Assembly (NCBI RefSeq): GCF_009646335.1 | Contig: NZ_WJBU01000013.1 | Coordinates: 93,596-157,595 of the forward strand | Reading direction: 5' to 3' | Origin: Caenimonas koreensis DSM 17982 | Lineage (GTDB): Bacteria > Pseudomonadota > Gammaproteobacteria > Burkholderiales > Burkholderiaceae_C | DNA length: 64,000 bases | In this document: positions 50,014 through 59,394 of the stretch, piece by piece | How the letters are laid out: the number at the start of each line of letters is the position of its first letter | Position numbering within the stretch: the stretch's first letter is position 1 | Position numbers and translations under genes: made by a program | Notes under the pieces: model-generated | Databases searched by the model: none | Seen by the model: only the letters and a program-made list of their open reading frames with translations | What the model was told of the DNA's origin: nothing

Positions 50014-50792
50014 GCAATCCTTACGCCCTCGAACTCAAAGACCTGCGCAAGAGTTTCGGCAAGACCGAAATCATTCGCGGCGCGAGCCTTGCAGTGAATG
50101 CGGGCGAGCGCATCGCCGTGATCGGGCCGAACGGTGCGGGCAAGTCAACGCTGTTCAACCTGATCAGCGGCCGCTTCGCGCCCACCAGTGGTGAAGTGCT
50201 GCTCAACGGCAACCGCATCGATGGGCTCAAGCCCTTCGAGATCAACCGCATGGGCTTGTCGCGTAGCTTCCAGATCACCAACATCTTCCCGAAGCTGTCG
50301 GTGTTCGAGAACCTGCGGTGCGGGGTGCTCTGGAGCCTGGGCTACAAGTACACGTTCCTGAAATTCCTGGCCGACCTCGACGACGCGAACGAGCGCGCCG
50401 AAGCGCTGATGCACATGATCAAGCTCGACCGCAAGCGCGACGTGCTGGCCATGAACCTCACCTATGCGGAGCAACGCGCATTGGAAATCGGCATCACGAT
50501 TGCCGGCGGCGCAACGGTGATCCTGCTGGATGAGCCAACAGCCGGCATGAGCAAGAGCGAGACGCGGCGCTTCATCGAACTCATCAAAGAGGTGACGGTG
50601 GGCAAGACGCTGCTGACCGTGGAGCACGACATGGGCGTGGTGTTCGGCCTGGCCGACAAGATTGCGGTGGTGGTGTACGGCGAAGTGATCGCGTATGACA
50701 CGCCTGAAGCGGTGCGAGCGAACCAGCGCGTGCAAGAGGCTTACCTGGGCTCGCACGTGGCCGAAGCGCAAGCTGCAGGCGGGGGGCATTGA
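50010..50792 (+). CDS. Branched-chain amino acid ABC transporter ATPase (LivG-type)
   Basis: 260 residues. Walker A GPNGAGKST, Q-loop region LSRSFQITNIFPKLSV, signature-equivalent NLTYAEQRALEIGI, Walker B VILLDEPTAGM and H-switch VEHDMGVVFGLAD are all present, so this subunit is catalytically competent. ATG overlaps the permease stop; the LivF-type gene follows immediately. Confidence 0.93.
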   Translation: MSNPYALELKDLRKSFGKTEIIRGASLAVNAGERIAVIGPNGAGKSTLFNLISGRFAPTSGEVLLNGNRIDGLKPFEINRMGLSRSFQITNIFPKLSVFENLRCGVLWSLGYKYTFLKFLADLDDANERAEALMHMIKLDRKRDVLAMNLTYAEQRALEIGITIAGGATVILLDEPTAGMSKSETRRFIELIKEVTVGKTLLTVEHDMGVVFGLADKIAVVVYGEVIAYDTPEAVRANQRVQEAYLGSHVAEAQAAGGGH

Positions 50793-50793
50793 G

Positions 50794-51489
50794 ATGTTGA
50801 AGATTGAAAACCTCCACGCCTTTTACGGCAAGAGCCACGTCCTGCATGGCGTGCATTTCAATGTGGGGCAGGGCGAGATCGTGGCGCTCCTCGGGCGCAA
50901 TGGCTCGGGCCGCTCGACCACGGCCAAGGCCATCATGGGCATGGTCGATTGCACCGGCGTCGTGGACTGGAAGGGCAAGCACACGCTGGGCATGAAGCCC
51001 TACGAGATCGCCCACCTGGGCCTGGGTTACGTACCTGAGAACCGCGACATCTTCCCCAAACTCACCGTGCACCAGAACCTGATGCTCGGCCAGAAGAGCG
51101 CCAAGGGCGGCGGCCGCTGGTCGTTCGACGACATGTACGAGATGTTCCCGCGCCTGAAGGAGCGGCAGCACACGGAAGCGGGCGTTCTGTCAGGCGGCGA
51201 GCAGCAGATGCTCACGCTGTGCCGCACGCTGATGGGCGACCCTGAACTCATCATCATCGACGAGCCGACAGAAGGGCTCGCGCCCAAGATCGTCGAGCTG
51301 GTGGGCGAGTACCTCAAGAAGCTCAAGGAGAAGGGCATCTCGGTGCTGCTCATCGAGCAAAAGCTGACGATCGCAATGTCGATCTCGGACCGCGCCCTTG
51401 TGATGGGCCATGGCTCCATCGTGTTTGAAGGCACGCCCGATACGCTGCGTGCGGATGCGTATATCCGCAAGGAGTGGCTGGAGGTTTAG
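50794..51489 (+). CDS. Branched-chain amino acid ABC transporter ATPase (LivF-type) with Walker A Lys-to-Arg
   Basis: 231 residues from ATG 50794. Walker A reads GRNGSGRST: the usual invariant lysine is arginine (codon CGC). Other motifs are intact: GYVPENRDIFPKLTV, signature LSGGEQQML, Walker B IIIDEPTEGL and H-loop-region LIEQKLTIAM, where the usual His is Gln-Lys. Partner of the LivG-type subunit, which is canonical. The heterodimer may therefore hydrolyse ATP asymmetrically. Confidence 0.9.
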   Translation: MLKIENLHAFYGKSHVLHGVHFNVGQGEIVALLGRNGSGRSTTAKAIMGMVDCTGVVDWKGKHTLGMKPYEIAHLGLGYVPENRDIFPKLTVHQNLMLGQKSAKGGGRWSFDDMYEMFPRLKERQHTEAGVLSGGEQQMLTLCRTLMGDPELIIIDEPTEGLAPKIVELVGEYLKKLKEKGISVLLIEQKLTIAMSISDRALVMGHGSIVFEGTPDTLRADAYIRKEWLEV

Positions 51490-51496
51490 GTGCGTG

Positions 51497-51529
51497 GGCG
51501 GCTTGTCCCTGTTGCGACAGGGGGCCGCC
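51497..51529 (+). terminator. Strong hairpin between LivF-type gene and fadB-like gene
   Basis: GGCGGC (51497-51502) pairs with GCCGCC (51524-51529), and inside it CCCTGT (51507-51512) pairs with ACAGGG (51517-51522) around a TGCG loop. No T-run follows directly, so it may be a weak terminator or a leader structure for the next gene. Confidence 0.45.
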
Positions 51530-51639
51530 TGGCGCAACATAACTTCCCTACAATCCAAAAATCGCACGACCGTTCTTTTTCGGCTCCTCTTCCAGTACTT
51601 TCCCCGCAGTTTCCCCTCTCTCTTTTCAAGGACAACAGC

Positions 51640-53739
51640 ATGACCGCTGAATACAAGGTTCACGGCGACGTGGCAGTGATCACGATGAACAACCCGCCTG
51701 TCAACGGCCTGGGTTATTCAACCCGTGTGGGCATCACCGACGGGCTCGCCAAGGCGATTGCCGACGACTCCGTCAAGTCCATCATCATCACCGGCGCAGG
51801 CCGCGCGTTTTCCGGCGGCGCAGACATCAAGGAATTTGGCACGTCCAAGGCTGTTGCCGAGCCCAATCTGCTCTCCGTGATCCTCGCGCTCGAAGCCTCG
51901 CCCAAGCCCACCATCGCCGCGATGCATTCCGTCGCGATGGGTGGCGGCCTTGAACTTGCCCTGGGCTGCAGCTATCGCATCTGCGCGCCGGGCACCAGCA
52001 TCGCGCTGCCCGAAGTCAAGCTGGGCCTGATCCCCGGCGCTGGCGGCACCATGCGCTTGCCGCGCGTGCTTGGCGTTGAAACCGCGCTGAACATGATCGT
52101 CAGCGGCGAGCCGGTGAAGAGCGAATTGCTTGCACAGCAACCCGGCCAGAAGCTGTTCGACAAGATGGCGTCGTCGGCCGAATCGCTCGCCGAAGAAGCA
52201 CTCGCCTATGCACGCTCCGTGGCGGATGCGCGCCCGTTGCCGCTCGTGCGCAACCTGCCGTGCAAGCACCCGCAAGGCGACGCGTACTTCCAGTTCGCGC
52301 GCAACATGGTCAAGGGCATGGCGAAGAATTTCCCCGCGCCCGTGAAGTGCGTGGACCAGGTCGAAAACGCGACCAAGATGAAGTTCGACGAAGGCATGAC
52401 GGCCGAGCGCGAGATCTTCACCAACCTCATGCTCACGCCCGAGTCGCGCGCGCTGCGCCACTTGTTCGTGGCCGAGCGCGCCGCATCGAAGATCCCGGAT
52501 GTGCCGGAAGACACGCCGCAGCGCGACATCAAGTCTGTGGCCGTGATCGGCGCGGGCACGATGGGCGGCGGCATCTCGATGAACTTCCTGAACGCCGGCA
52601 TCCCGGTGAAGGTTCTGGAGATGAAGCAGGAGGCGCTCGACAAGGGCCTGGGCATCATCCGCAAAAACTACGAATCGCAAGTCAAGCGCGGCAAGCTCAA
52701 GCAGGACAAGTACGAGCAGCGCATGGCGTTGCTCAGCACGACGCTCGACTACAACGACCTCAAAGACGCCGACCTGGCCATCGAGGCCGTGTTCGAGGAA
52801 ATGGGCGTCAAGCAGAAGGTGTTCGAGAAGCTCGACGAAGTGATGAAGCCCGGCGCCATCCTCGCTTCGAACACATCGACGCTCGACGTGAACAAGATCG
52901 CATCGTTCACCAAGCGTCCGCAAGACGTGGTGGGCCTGCACTTCTTCAGCCCGGCCAACGTGATGAAGCTGCTGGAAGTGGTGCGCGGCGCCAAGACCGG
53001 CAAGGACGTGATGGCCACGGTGATGACCGTCGGCAAGAAGATCAAGAAGACCGCCGTTGTTTCTGGCGTGTGCGACGGCTTTATCGGCAACCGCATGATC
53101 GAGCAGTACAGCCGCCAGGCTGGTTTCCTGCTCGACGAAGGTGCAACGCCTGCGCAGGTCGATCGCGCTGTCGAGAAGTTCGGCTTTGCGATGGGCCCGT
53201 TCCGCATGGGTGACCTGGCTGGTAACGACATCGGCTGGGCGATTCGCAAGCGCCGTGCCGAAGAGCGGCCGAACCTGCTGTACAGCCGCACGGCTGACAA
53301 GCTGTGCGAGCTCGGCCGTTTCGGCCAGAAGACCGGCGCTGGCTGGTACGACTACAAGGAAGGCAAGCGCGATGCGATTCCTTCGGACCTGGTCGTGAAG
53401 ATGATCGAGGATCACCGCAAGGAACTCGGCATCACGCCGCGCAAGATTTCTGATGAAGAGATCGTGCAGCGCCTGGTGTTCGCGCTCGTGAACGAAGCCG
53501 CGCACATCCTTGAGGAGGGCATTGCCTCCAAGGCCAGCGACATCGATATGGTTTACATCACCGGCTACGGCTTCCCGATGCACCGCGGCGGCCCCATGCT
53601 GTACGCCGACCAAGTCGGCCTGTTCAATGTCGTGCAGGCCATGAAGCGCTTCCAGCAGAACCCGCGCGACGACGCGAAGTTCTGGGAGCCGGCGCCGCTG
53701 CTGGCACGCCTGGCTGCTGACGGCAAGACGTTCAACTGA
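51640..53739 (+). CDS. FadB-like enoyl-CoA hydratase / 3-hydroxyacyl-CoA dehydrogenase
   Basis: 699-residue bifunctional beta-oxidation enzyme. The crotonase domain (about 1-190) has [15 protein letters not shown] (oxyanion hole) and [14 protein letters not shown] with [13 protein letters not shown], which carries the catalytic Glu. The NAD-binding 3-hydroxyacyl-CoA dehydrogenase domain starts at about 297 with [11 protein letters not shown]. The C-terminal dehydrogenase domains follow ([41 protein letters not shown]). The start at 51640 gives [20 protein letters not shown]. Followed by thiolase after 20 bases. Confidence 0.95.
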   Translation: MTAEYKVHGDVAVITMNNPPVNGLGYSTRVGITDGLAKAIADDSVKSIIITGAGRAFSGGADIKEFGTSKAVAEPNLLSVILALEASPKPTIAAMHSVAMGGGLELALGCSYRICAPGTSIALPEVKLGLIPGAGGTMRLPRVLGVETALNMIVSGEPVKSELLAQQPGQKLFDKMASSAESLAEEALAYARSVADARPLPLVRNLPCKHPQGDAYFQFARNMVKGMAKNFPAPVKCVDQVENATKMKFDEGMTAEREIFTNLMLTPESRALRHLFVAERAASKIPDVPEDTPQRDIKSVAVIGAGTMGGGISMNFLNAGIPVKVLEMKQEALDKGLGIIRKNYESQVKRGKLKQDKYEQRMALLSTTLDYNDLKDADLAIEAVFEEMGVKQKVFEKLDEVMKPGAILASNTSTLDVNKIASFTKRPQDVVGLHFFSPANVMKLLEVVRGAKTGKDVMATVMTVGKKIKKTAVVSGVCDGFIGNRMIEQYSRQAGFLLDEGATPAQVDRAVEKFGFAMGPFRMGDLAGNDIGWAIRKRRAEERPNLLYSRTADKLCELGRFGQKTGAGWYDYKEGKRDAIPSDLVVKMIEDHRKELGITPRKISDEEIVQRLVFALVNEAAHILEEGIASKASDIDMVYITGYGFPMHRGGPMLYADQVGLFNVVQAMKRFQQNPRDDAKFWEPAPLLARLAADGKTFN

Positions 53740-53759
53740 TCACCCGAAGGACAAAGAAC

Positions 53760-54935
53760 ATGAGCAACGCAGTCATCGTCTCCACCGCCCGCACACCCCT
53801 GGCCAAAAGCTGGAAGGGCGCTTTCAACATGACGCACGGCGCCACGCTGGGCGGCCATGCCGTCAAGCACGCTGTGCAGCGCGCGGGCATCGACCCATCG
53901 CACGTCGAAGACGTGATCATGGGTTGCGCCAATCCGGAAGGCGCCACCGGCGCGAACATCGCACGCCAGATCGCGCTCATGGCCGGCCTGCCGATCACCA
54001 CGTCGGGCATGACTGTCAATCGCTTCTGCTCGTCGGGCCTGCAGACGATTGCCATGGCATCGCAACGCGTGATCGCGGGTGAAGCGGATGTGTATGTCGC
54101 CGGCGGCGTCGAAAGTATCTCTTGCGTCCAGCAGGAAATGAACACGCACATGCTGCGCGACCTGGATCTCGACAAGATCAAGCCCGAGATTTACTGGTCG
54201 ATGCTGCAGACAGCCGAGCAAGTCGCCAAGCGCTACAACATTGGCCGCGATGCCATGGACGAATACGGTGCGGCGAGCCAGCAAAAGGCCTGTGCAGCGC
54301 AAGCGGCAGGCCTGTTCGACGCCGAGATCGCGCCGATCACCGTCAAGGCCGGTGTGGCGGACCCGGTGATGGGCCTGCGCACGAAGGAAGTGACCTGCAG
54401 CAAGGACGAAGGCACGCGCGAAGGCACCACGAAGGAAGGCATCAGCGGCATCAAGCCGGCGCTGCCGAGTGGCGTGATTTCTGCGGGCAATGCGAGCCAG
54501 TTCTCCGACGGTGCCGGCGCTTGTGTCGTCACGAGCGAGGCATACGCCAGCAAGCACAACCTCAAGCCCATCGGCCGCTTCCTCGGCTTTGCGGTGGCCG
54601 GTTGCGAGCCTGACGAAATGGGCATTGGCCCGGTGTACGCCGTGCCGAAGGTGCTCAAGAAGCTCGGCCTGACCGTGAATGACATCGACCTGTGGGAGCT
54701 GAACGAAGCCTTCGCTGTGCAGGTGATCTACTGCCGCGACAAGCTGGGCATCCCGGCTGACCGGCTGAACGTGAACGGTGGCGCGATTGCAGTCGGCCAC
54801 CCGTACGGCGTGTCAGGCCAACGCCTGACCGGCCACGCGTTGATCGAAGGCAAGCGCCGTGGCGCCAAGAAGGTGCTGGTCACCATGTGCATTGGTGGCG
54901 GCATGGGCGCGGCGGGCGTGTTCGAAGTTTTGTAA
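53760..54935 (+). CDS. Acetyl-CoA C-acyltransferase (thiolase)
   Basis: 391-residue thiolase. Nucleophile C90 in [10 protein letters not shown], His in [14 protein letters not shown] near 347 and the second Cys in [10 protein letters not shown] near 378. Cleaves 3-ketoacyl-CoA; with the FadB-like enzyme it completes a beta-oxidation round. The FadA versus PhaA/PaaJ substrate class cannot be settled by eye, but adjacency favours a degradative role. Confidence 0.94.
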   Translation: MSNAVIVSTARTPLAKSWKGAFNMTHGATLGGHAVKHAVQRAGIDPSHVEDVIMGCANPEGATGANIARQIALMAGLPITTSGMTVNRFCSSGLQTIAMASQRVIAGEADVYVAGGVESISCVQQEMNTHMLRDLDLDKIKPEIYWSMLQTAEQVAKRYNIGRDAMDEYGAASQQKACAAQAAGLFDAEIAPITVKAGVADPVMGLRTKEVTCSKDEGTREGTTKEGISGIKPALPSGVISAGNASQFSDGAGACVVTSEAYASKHNLKPIGRFLGFAVAGCEPDEMGIGPVYAVPKVLKKLGLTVNDIDLWELNEAFAVQVIYCRDKLGIPADRLNVNGGAIAVGHPYGVSGQRLTGHALIEGKRRGAKKVLVTMCIGGGMGAAGVFEVL

Positions 54936-55069
54936 GCGTATCCAGGCGGCGGCTGATGCCGCTGCCGCAGCTCATTCGGAACTCTTCAGCGATTAAAGTT
55001 ACGAAGTCTGGTCAGGCGCGCGTGCCACGCGTGCGCTGGCACTTCAAGAACTTAAAGGGAGTTTGTTGA

Positions 55070-55984
55070 ATGCAAGCACTTCGAAAGTGGGCAGGCCGGC
55101 CCGTTCCTCAACAGCGACCTCAGTATGCCCAAGGTCGCCTTTCGCCCACCGCTGCTTTCGCGCTTTGCACGGCTGTCACCGATTGGGTGCGCACCCAGCC
55201 CGAGCACGATGCGTTTCATGCCATAGGCGTTGAAGGGGCGATCAAACAGGCGATCGCAGCGCAGCCTGATATCAAGCATATCCACGTCGTCTATCCCCAT
55301 CCGGCAGGCATTTCGGCCTTGGGGCGAACCTTGCTGGAGAGCTATGGCATCACAGTCACCGCCGTTGCGTCGCCAGACGAGCTGCCAGCGCCAGCGTATG
55401 TGGCAGAGATGGAACCGGCTGTTGAGCCACCGGGCTACATCGATGCACCGCAGCCGCCGCCTGGGGCTGCGCCACTTGAGGTGAATTTCCCGCACCCGGC
55501 CGCACGGCAGGCAGTCGTTGCTGTGCCAGATTTTGCGGGCGCGCCACCGCCTCGTGTGGATCCGCAGCCACAGCTGCGCCAGCCCCTGCAGCAGCCCATG
55601 CCCGTCTATCGCAGCATCGTCGACTGTGCGCCACCTTCGGCGCTGGAAAGGCTGTTGACGCCATGCCTGACGGATTTTCGCAATGGCCTCGCCCAAACCC
55701 GCGCGGGCCAGCACGCGCTCGAGCAGCGACTGCGCGAGGTGATTCATGCCATCTCGCGGCTCGACGATGAGCTCGTCAAGGTGAATTCGCTGAGCATTCT
55801 TCACTATGGCTTGTGCCAGTTTCCTGAAGGCAACTCCAATGCTTCGCAAAGATTTGCGGGCACGATATTCAGGAGCCACCTGCGCCCAGCTGTGGAAGCA
55901 ACCAATCCAGCGATTCGCACTTTCGTCATGATGCGGGAAGACCTGCTGCGAAAGATGGATCCGGCCAACGACCACCGACGCTAA
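55070..55984 (+). CDS. Hypothetical protein, conserved domain not recognised
   Basis: 304 residues. N-terminal globular part (about 1-105: AFALCTAVTDWVRTQPEHDAFHAIGVEG, IKHIHVVYPHPAGISALGRTLLESYGITVTAVAS), a Pro-rich linker (about 108-190) and a helical C-terminal part (about 195-300) with ALEQRLREVIHAISRLDDELVKVNSLSILHYGLC. No signal peptide or TM helix. AAAGGGAG precedes ATG 55070. It interrupts an otherwise metabolic block and has its own 134-base upstream gap with a hairpin (GTGCCA 55022-55027 / TGGCAC 55037-55042). Function unknown. Confidence 0.75.
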   Translation: MQALRKWAGRPVPQQRPQYAQGRLSPTAAFALCTAVTDWVRTQPEHDAFHAIGVEGAIKQAIAAQPDIKHIHVVYPHPAGISALGRTLLESYGITVTAVASPDELPAPAYVAEMEPAVEPPGYIDAPQPPPGAAPLEVNFPHPAARQAVVAVPDFAGAPPPRVDPQPQLRQPLQQPMPVYRSIVDCAPPSALERLLTPCLTDFRNGLAQTRAGQHALEQRLREVIHAISRLDDELVKVNSLSILHYGLCQFPEGNSNASQRFAGTIFRSHLRPAVEATNPAIRTFVMMREDLLRKMDPANDHRR

Positions 55985-56068
55985 AACCGTCGCGAACATG
56001 ACCGCAGCGCGCGGCGCGCTGGCGTATGCTGGCCTTCTTTCAGCCAACGCCTCGCCCGCCTGCACGCC

Positions 56069-57895
56069 ATGGGTCTTCGCCACACGCTCGACTTTCTTCT
56101 GTACGACTGGCTGCGCGCCGGCGAGCTGACGTCTCGCAGCCGCTTCGCCGATCATTCGCGCGAAACATTCGACGCCGTCTTCGACACGTGCGAGCGCATC
56201 GCCCGCGAGAAATACGCGCCATTCAACCGCACACTCGACATCGAAGAGCCGCGCTTTGACGGCGAGAAGGTCATCCTGCCCAAGGCCTCCAAAGAAGCGT
56301 ACGACGCCTTCGCCGCATCGGGCATGCTCAGCGCCGCGCAAGACTATGAAATCGGCGGCATGCAGCTGCCGTACACAGTCGAGTCCGCGGCGCACACCTT
56401 TTTTGCGATGGCATCCGTGAGCATGGGCTCGGGCATGCTCACCGTGGGCAACGCGAACTTGCTGATGGTGCACGGCACCGAGCTGCAAAAAAGCGTCTTT
56501 GCGCTCAATGAATTTTCCGGGCGCTGGTCGGGCACCATGTGCCTGTCGGAGCCGCAGGCGGGCTCATCGCTCTCCGATATCGTCACTCGCGCCGTGCCGG
56601 ATGGCGGCGACTTTGCGAGCGATCCGCTCGGTGCGCGCTATCGCCTCAAGGGCAACAAGATGTGGATTTCGGCGGGCGAGCATGAGCTCACCGAGAACAT
56701 CATCCACCTGGTGCTCGCCAAGATTCCGGGGCCCGATGGCAAGCTGATCCCGGGCACGCGGGGCATCTCGCTCTTCATCGTGCCCAAGCAGCTGGTGGAC
56801 ACCCAGGGCCAGCTCACCGGTGTGCGCAACGACGTGGCGCTTGCCGGCCTGAACCACAAGCTCGGCTGGCGCGGCACGACCAATACGCTGCTGAATTTCG
56901 GCGAAGGCAAGTTTCCTGTGCAAGGGCAGGCGGGGGCGATTGGCTACCTGGTTGGCCGGCCGCACGAAGGCCTGTCGTGCATGTTCCACATGATGAACGA
57001 GGCGCGCATCGGCGTTGGCATGGCCGCGACGATGCTGGGCATGGCGGGCTATCACGCTTCGCTCGACTACGCCAAAAATCGGCCGCAAGGCAGGCTGGTG
57101 GGCCCATCGGGTAAAGACGCGTCACAGCCGCAAGTGCGCATCATTGAACATGCCGACATCAAGCGCATGCTGCTCACGCAGAAGTCGTATTGCGAAGGCG
57201 CGTTGGCGCTGGAGCTGTACTGCGCGCGCCTGGTCGATGAGCAACACACCGGCGAGCCCGGTGCCGCGAATGAAGCACGCATGCTGCTCGAAGTGCTCAC
57301 GCCCATTGCCAAGAGCTGGCCGAGCGAGTGGTGCCTGGAGGCGAATTCGCTCGCCATCCAGATTCATGGCGGCTACGGGTACACGCGCGACTTTCCGGTG
57401 GAGCAGTACTGGCGCGACCAGCGCCTGAACATGATTCACGAAGGCACGCACGGCATACAGGCCGCTGACTTGCTGGGCCGCAAAGTGGTGATGGCGGGCG
57501 GTGAGGGGCTGCGCATGCTGGCCTTGCGCATCAACGGCACGATCGAGCGTGCCATCCAGCGCCCCGAGTTCGCCGAATACGCCAACGCCCTTGGCGGCGC
57601 GCTGCAGCAAGTTGGCGCGGCGACGAAAGCGGCCTGGGCGACTGGCGACGCGCGCGAGGCACTGGCCAACGCCGTGCCGTACATGCAGGCGTTCGGCCAT
57701 ATGGTGATCGCGTGGATGTGGCTCGATGTTGCGCTGTCGATTCCCGCTGGTGCGGCGCAGCCGCCTGCGCATGTGGGCCGCCTGGCTGCAACACGGTTTT
57801 TCTATCGCTACGAGCTGCCGAAAATTGGCGCGTGGCTGAACGTGGTTTCATCGCGCGATGCGACTTGCGCAGACATGCCGGAAGAGGCGTTCTGA
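56069..57895 (+). CDS. Acyl-CoA dehydrogenase (large, ~600-residue type)
   Basis: 608-residue FAD flavoenzyme making the trans-2-enoyl-CoA double bond. Core motifs: GTMCLSEPQAGSSLSDI, KGNKMWISAGEHELTENI, the middle domain HKLGWRGTTNTLLNFGE, the Arg region NEARIGVGMAATMLGMAGYHASLDYAKNR, and the catalytic-Glu segment MIHEGTHGIQAADLLGRK. The additional C-terminal helical domain matches the FadE5/AcdH-type long class. The stop overlaps the next ATG (TGATG). Confidence 0.94.
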   Translation: MGLRHTLDFLLYDWLRAGELTSRSRFADHSRETFDAVFDTCERIAREKYAPFNRTLDIEEPRFDGEKVILPKASKEAYDAFAASGMLSAAQDYEIGGMQLPYTVESAAHTFFAMASVSMGSGMLTVGNANLLMVHGTELQKSVFALNEFSGRWSGTMCLSEPQAGSSLSDIVTRAVPDGGDFASDPLGARYRLKGNKMWISAGEHELTENIIHLVLAKIPGPDGKLIPGTRGISLFIVPKQLVDTQGQLTGVRNDVALAGLNHKLGWRGTTNTLLNFGEGKFPVQGQAGAIGYLVGRPHEGLSCMFHMMNEARIGVGMAATMLGMAGYHASLDYAKNRPQGRLVGPSGKDASQPQVRIIEHADIKRMLLTQKSYCEGALALELYCARLVDEQHTGEPGAANEARMLLEVLTPIAKSWPSEWCLEANSLAIQIHGGYGYTRDFPVEQYWRDQRLNMIHEGTHGIQAADLLGRKVVMAGGEGLRMLALRINGTIERAIQRPEFAEYANALGGALQQVGAATKAAWATGDAREALANAVPYMQAFGHMVIAWMWLDVALSIPAGAAQPPAHVGRLAATRFFYRYELPKIGAWLNVVSSRDATCADMPEEAF

Positions 57896-58098
57896 TGACC
57901 AGCGACAAGACCATCGAACTCATCGAGAAGTGGACGTGGATCCTGATCTACGCGGGGCTGTTTGCAATCATCGTCGGCATCGCGTCGATGTCGGCCAGCC
58001 CTTCCACAGCCTGGACGCTGGTGGCGGTGGGCGCAGTGCTTGCTGTTGCAGGGGTGGTGCTGATCTGGGTGCGGTCCAAGCTCGACGCGCGGCGTTGA
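57895..58098 (+). CDS. Small two-TM membrane protein, unknown
   Basis: 67 residues: N-terminal amphipathic TIELIEKWTW, TM1 about 15-33 (WILIYAGLFAIIVGIASM) and TM2 about 38-58 (AWTLVAVGAVLAVAGVVLIWV), then a basic tail. Its ATG shares a base with the acyl-CoA dehydrogenase stop (TGATG), so it is translationally coupled to it. No family recognised; could be an accessory membrane anchor. Confidence 0.65.
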   Translation: MTSDKTIELIEKWTWILIYAGLFAIIVGIASMSASPSTAWTLVAVGAVLAVAGVVLIWVRSKLDARR

Positions 58099-58140
58099 CG
58101 CACAATCTGCCGCATCTCTGAAAACAAGAGGGGACAGTAC

Positions 58141-58932
58141 ATGACGCGCACCGTTTCGCAGCTCTTCGACCTCACGGGCAAGACGGCCCTTGTCACCGGC
58201 GGCTCGCGTGGCCTGGGCCTGCAGATGGCGCACGCCCTCGGGGAGGCGGGCGCCAGGATCATGCTGTCGTCCCGCAAGGCCGCTGACCTGGAAGAGGCCG
58301 TTGCCGACCTGCAGGCCGCCAATATCGATGCCCGCTGGATCGCTGCCGATTGCTCGAAGGAGGCCGACATTGATCGCCTCGTTGACGAAACACTTTCGCG
58401 CATGGGCGACATCGACATCCTCGTGAACAACGCCGGCGCCTCATGGGCCGCGCCTGCCGAGGACTACCCCACAGAGGCCTGGGACAAGGTGATGAACCTC
58501 AACGTGCGGGGCTACTTCCTGCTGGCCAGGCGCATCGGCAAGAAGAGCATGATTGCGCGCCGCAGCGGCCGCATCATCAATATCGCTTCCATTGCGGGCC
58601 TGGGGGGCAATCCGCCCGAGCTGCAGATGGTGGCGTACAACACGTCCAAAGGCGCTGTGCTGAGCCTGACCGAAACGCTCGCCTGCGAATGGGGCGCCCA
58701 CAACATCACCGTCAACGCGATCTGCCCTGGCTTCTTCCCGAGCAAACTGACCGCAGGCGTCCTTGAAACCTTGGGTGCCGAAGCGATGGCCAAGCACGCG
58801 CCGCTGAATCGTCTGGGCGATGACGAAGACCTCAAGGGTGTGACGCTGCTGTTCGCCAGTGACGCCGGCAAGCACATCACGGGGCAGTGGATAGCGGTGG
58901 ATGGCGGCGTGAGCGTGATTACGGGTGCATGA
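58141..58932 (+). CDS. Short-chain dehydrogenase/reductase
   Basis: 263-residue classical SDR. Cofactor motif TGGSRGLG at 19-26, NNAG at 96-99, N120, and the catalytic triad S150, Y166 and K170 (YNTSK). C-terminal VTLLFASDAGKHITGQWIAVDGGVSVITGA is typical. R at the second basic position after the Gly motif suggests NADP(H). Possibly a 3-hydroxyacyl-CoA or gluconate-5-dehydrogenase-like enzyme. Stop overlaps the thioesterase ATG. Confidence 0.9.
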   Translation: MTRTVSQLFDLTGKTALVTGGSRGLGLQMAHALGEAGARIMLSSRKAADLEEAVADLQAANIDARWIAADCSKEADIDRLVDETLSRMGDIDILVNNAGASWAAPAEDYPTEAWDKVMNLNVRGYFLLARRIGKKSMIARRSGRIINIASIAGLGGNPPELQMVAYNTSKGAVLSLTETLACEWGAHNITVNAICPGFFPSKLTAGVLETLGAEAMAKHAPLNRLGDDEDLKGVTLLFASDAGKHITGQWIAVDGGVSVITGA

Positions 58933-59369
58933 CTCCAACTATGCAATTCGGCGTTGAGATCCCCTTCGTTCACCACCTCGGTTTCGAACTCATGAAGTTC
59001 GAAGGCGGCGAGTCGCAGATCGACTACACGGCCAAGCCGGAGCACCTGAATTCGTTCCATGTCACGCACGGCGGCGCGCTGATGACGCTGATGGACGTGA
59101 CGATGGCCGTGGCCGCGCGCAGCGTGCAAAAAGACATGGGCGTTGTCACGATCGAGATGAAGACCACCTTCATGCAACCGTCGCGCGGCAAGCTGTCCAG
59201 CAAGGGCCGGCTCATTCATCGCACAGCGACGATGGCTTTCACTGAAGCCACGATTTTTGACAGCGAAGGGCGCACGTGCGCGCACGCCACCGGCACTTTC
59301 AAGTACGTCAGGCGGCTGCCCACGGGCCCGTCGAGCGCCAACCCACTCAACGTCATTTCAACCGACTGA
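58929..59369 (+). CDS. PaaI-like hotdog-fold thioesterase
   Basis: 146 residues from ATG 58929, which overlaps the SDR stop. Hotdog core HVTHGGALMTLMDVTMAVAARS (helix with catalytic-type residues) and VTIEMKTTFMQPSRGKLSSKGRLIHR. Hydrolyses acyl-CoA, possibly recycling CoA when intermediates stall. A T8 run follows the stop (59370-59377) without a stem-loop. Confidence 0.88.
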   Translation: MTPTMQFGVEIPFVHHLGFELMKFEGGESQIDYTAKPEHLNSFHVTHGGALMTLMDVTMAVAARSVQKDMGVVTIEMKTTFMQPSRGKLSSKGRLIHRTATMAFTEATIFDSEGRTCAHATGTFKYVRRLPTGPSSANPLNVISTD

Positions 59370-59394
59370 TTTTTTTTCGAAAAGAGAGACGACC

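Noticed and set aside
51718..53613. 631-residue open frame antisense to the fadB-like gene
   Set aside because: Same reason: composition is His/Arg-rich and it fully overlaps a gene with clear catalytic motifs.
55037..55053. Sigma-54-like TGGCAC upstream of the hypothetical at 55070
   Set aside because: The -12 GC element (TTGC) is not found at the proper spacing, and the TGGCAC is one arm of a hairpin.
59370..59377. T8 run as a terminator after the thioesterase gene
   Set aside because: No stem-loop precedes it and the next gene starts 18 bases later in the same direction.
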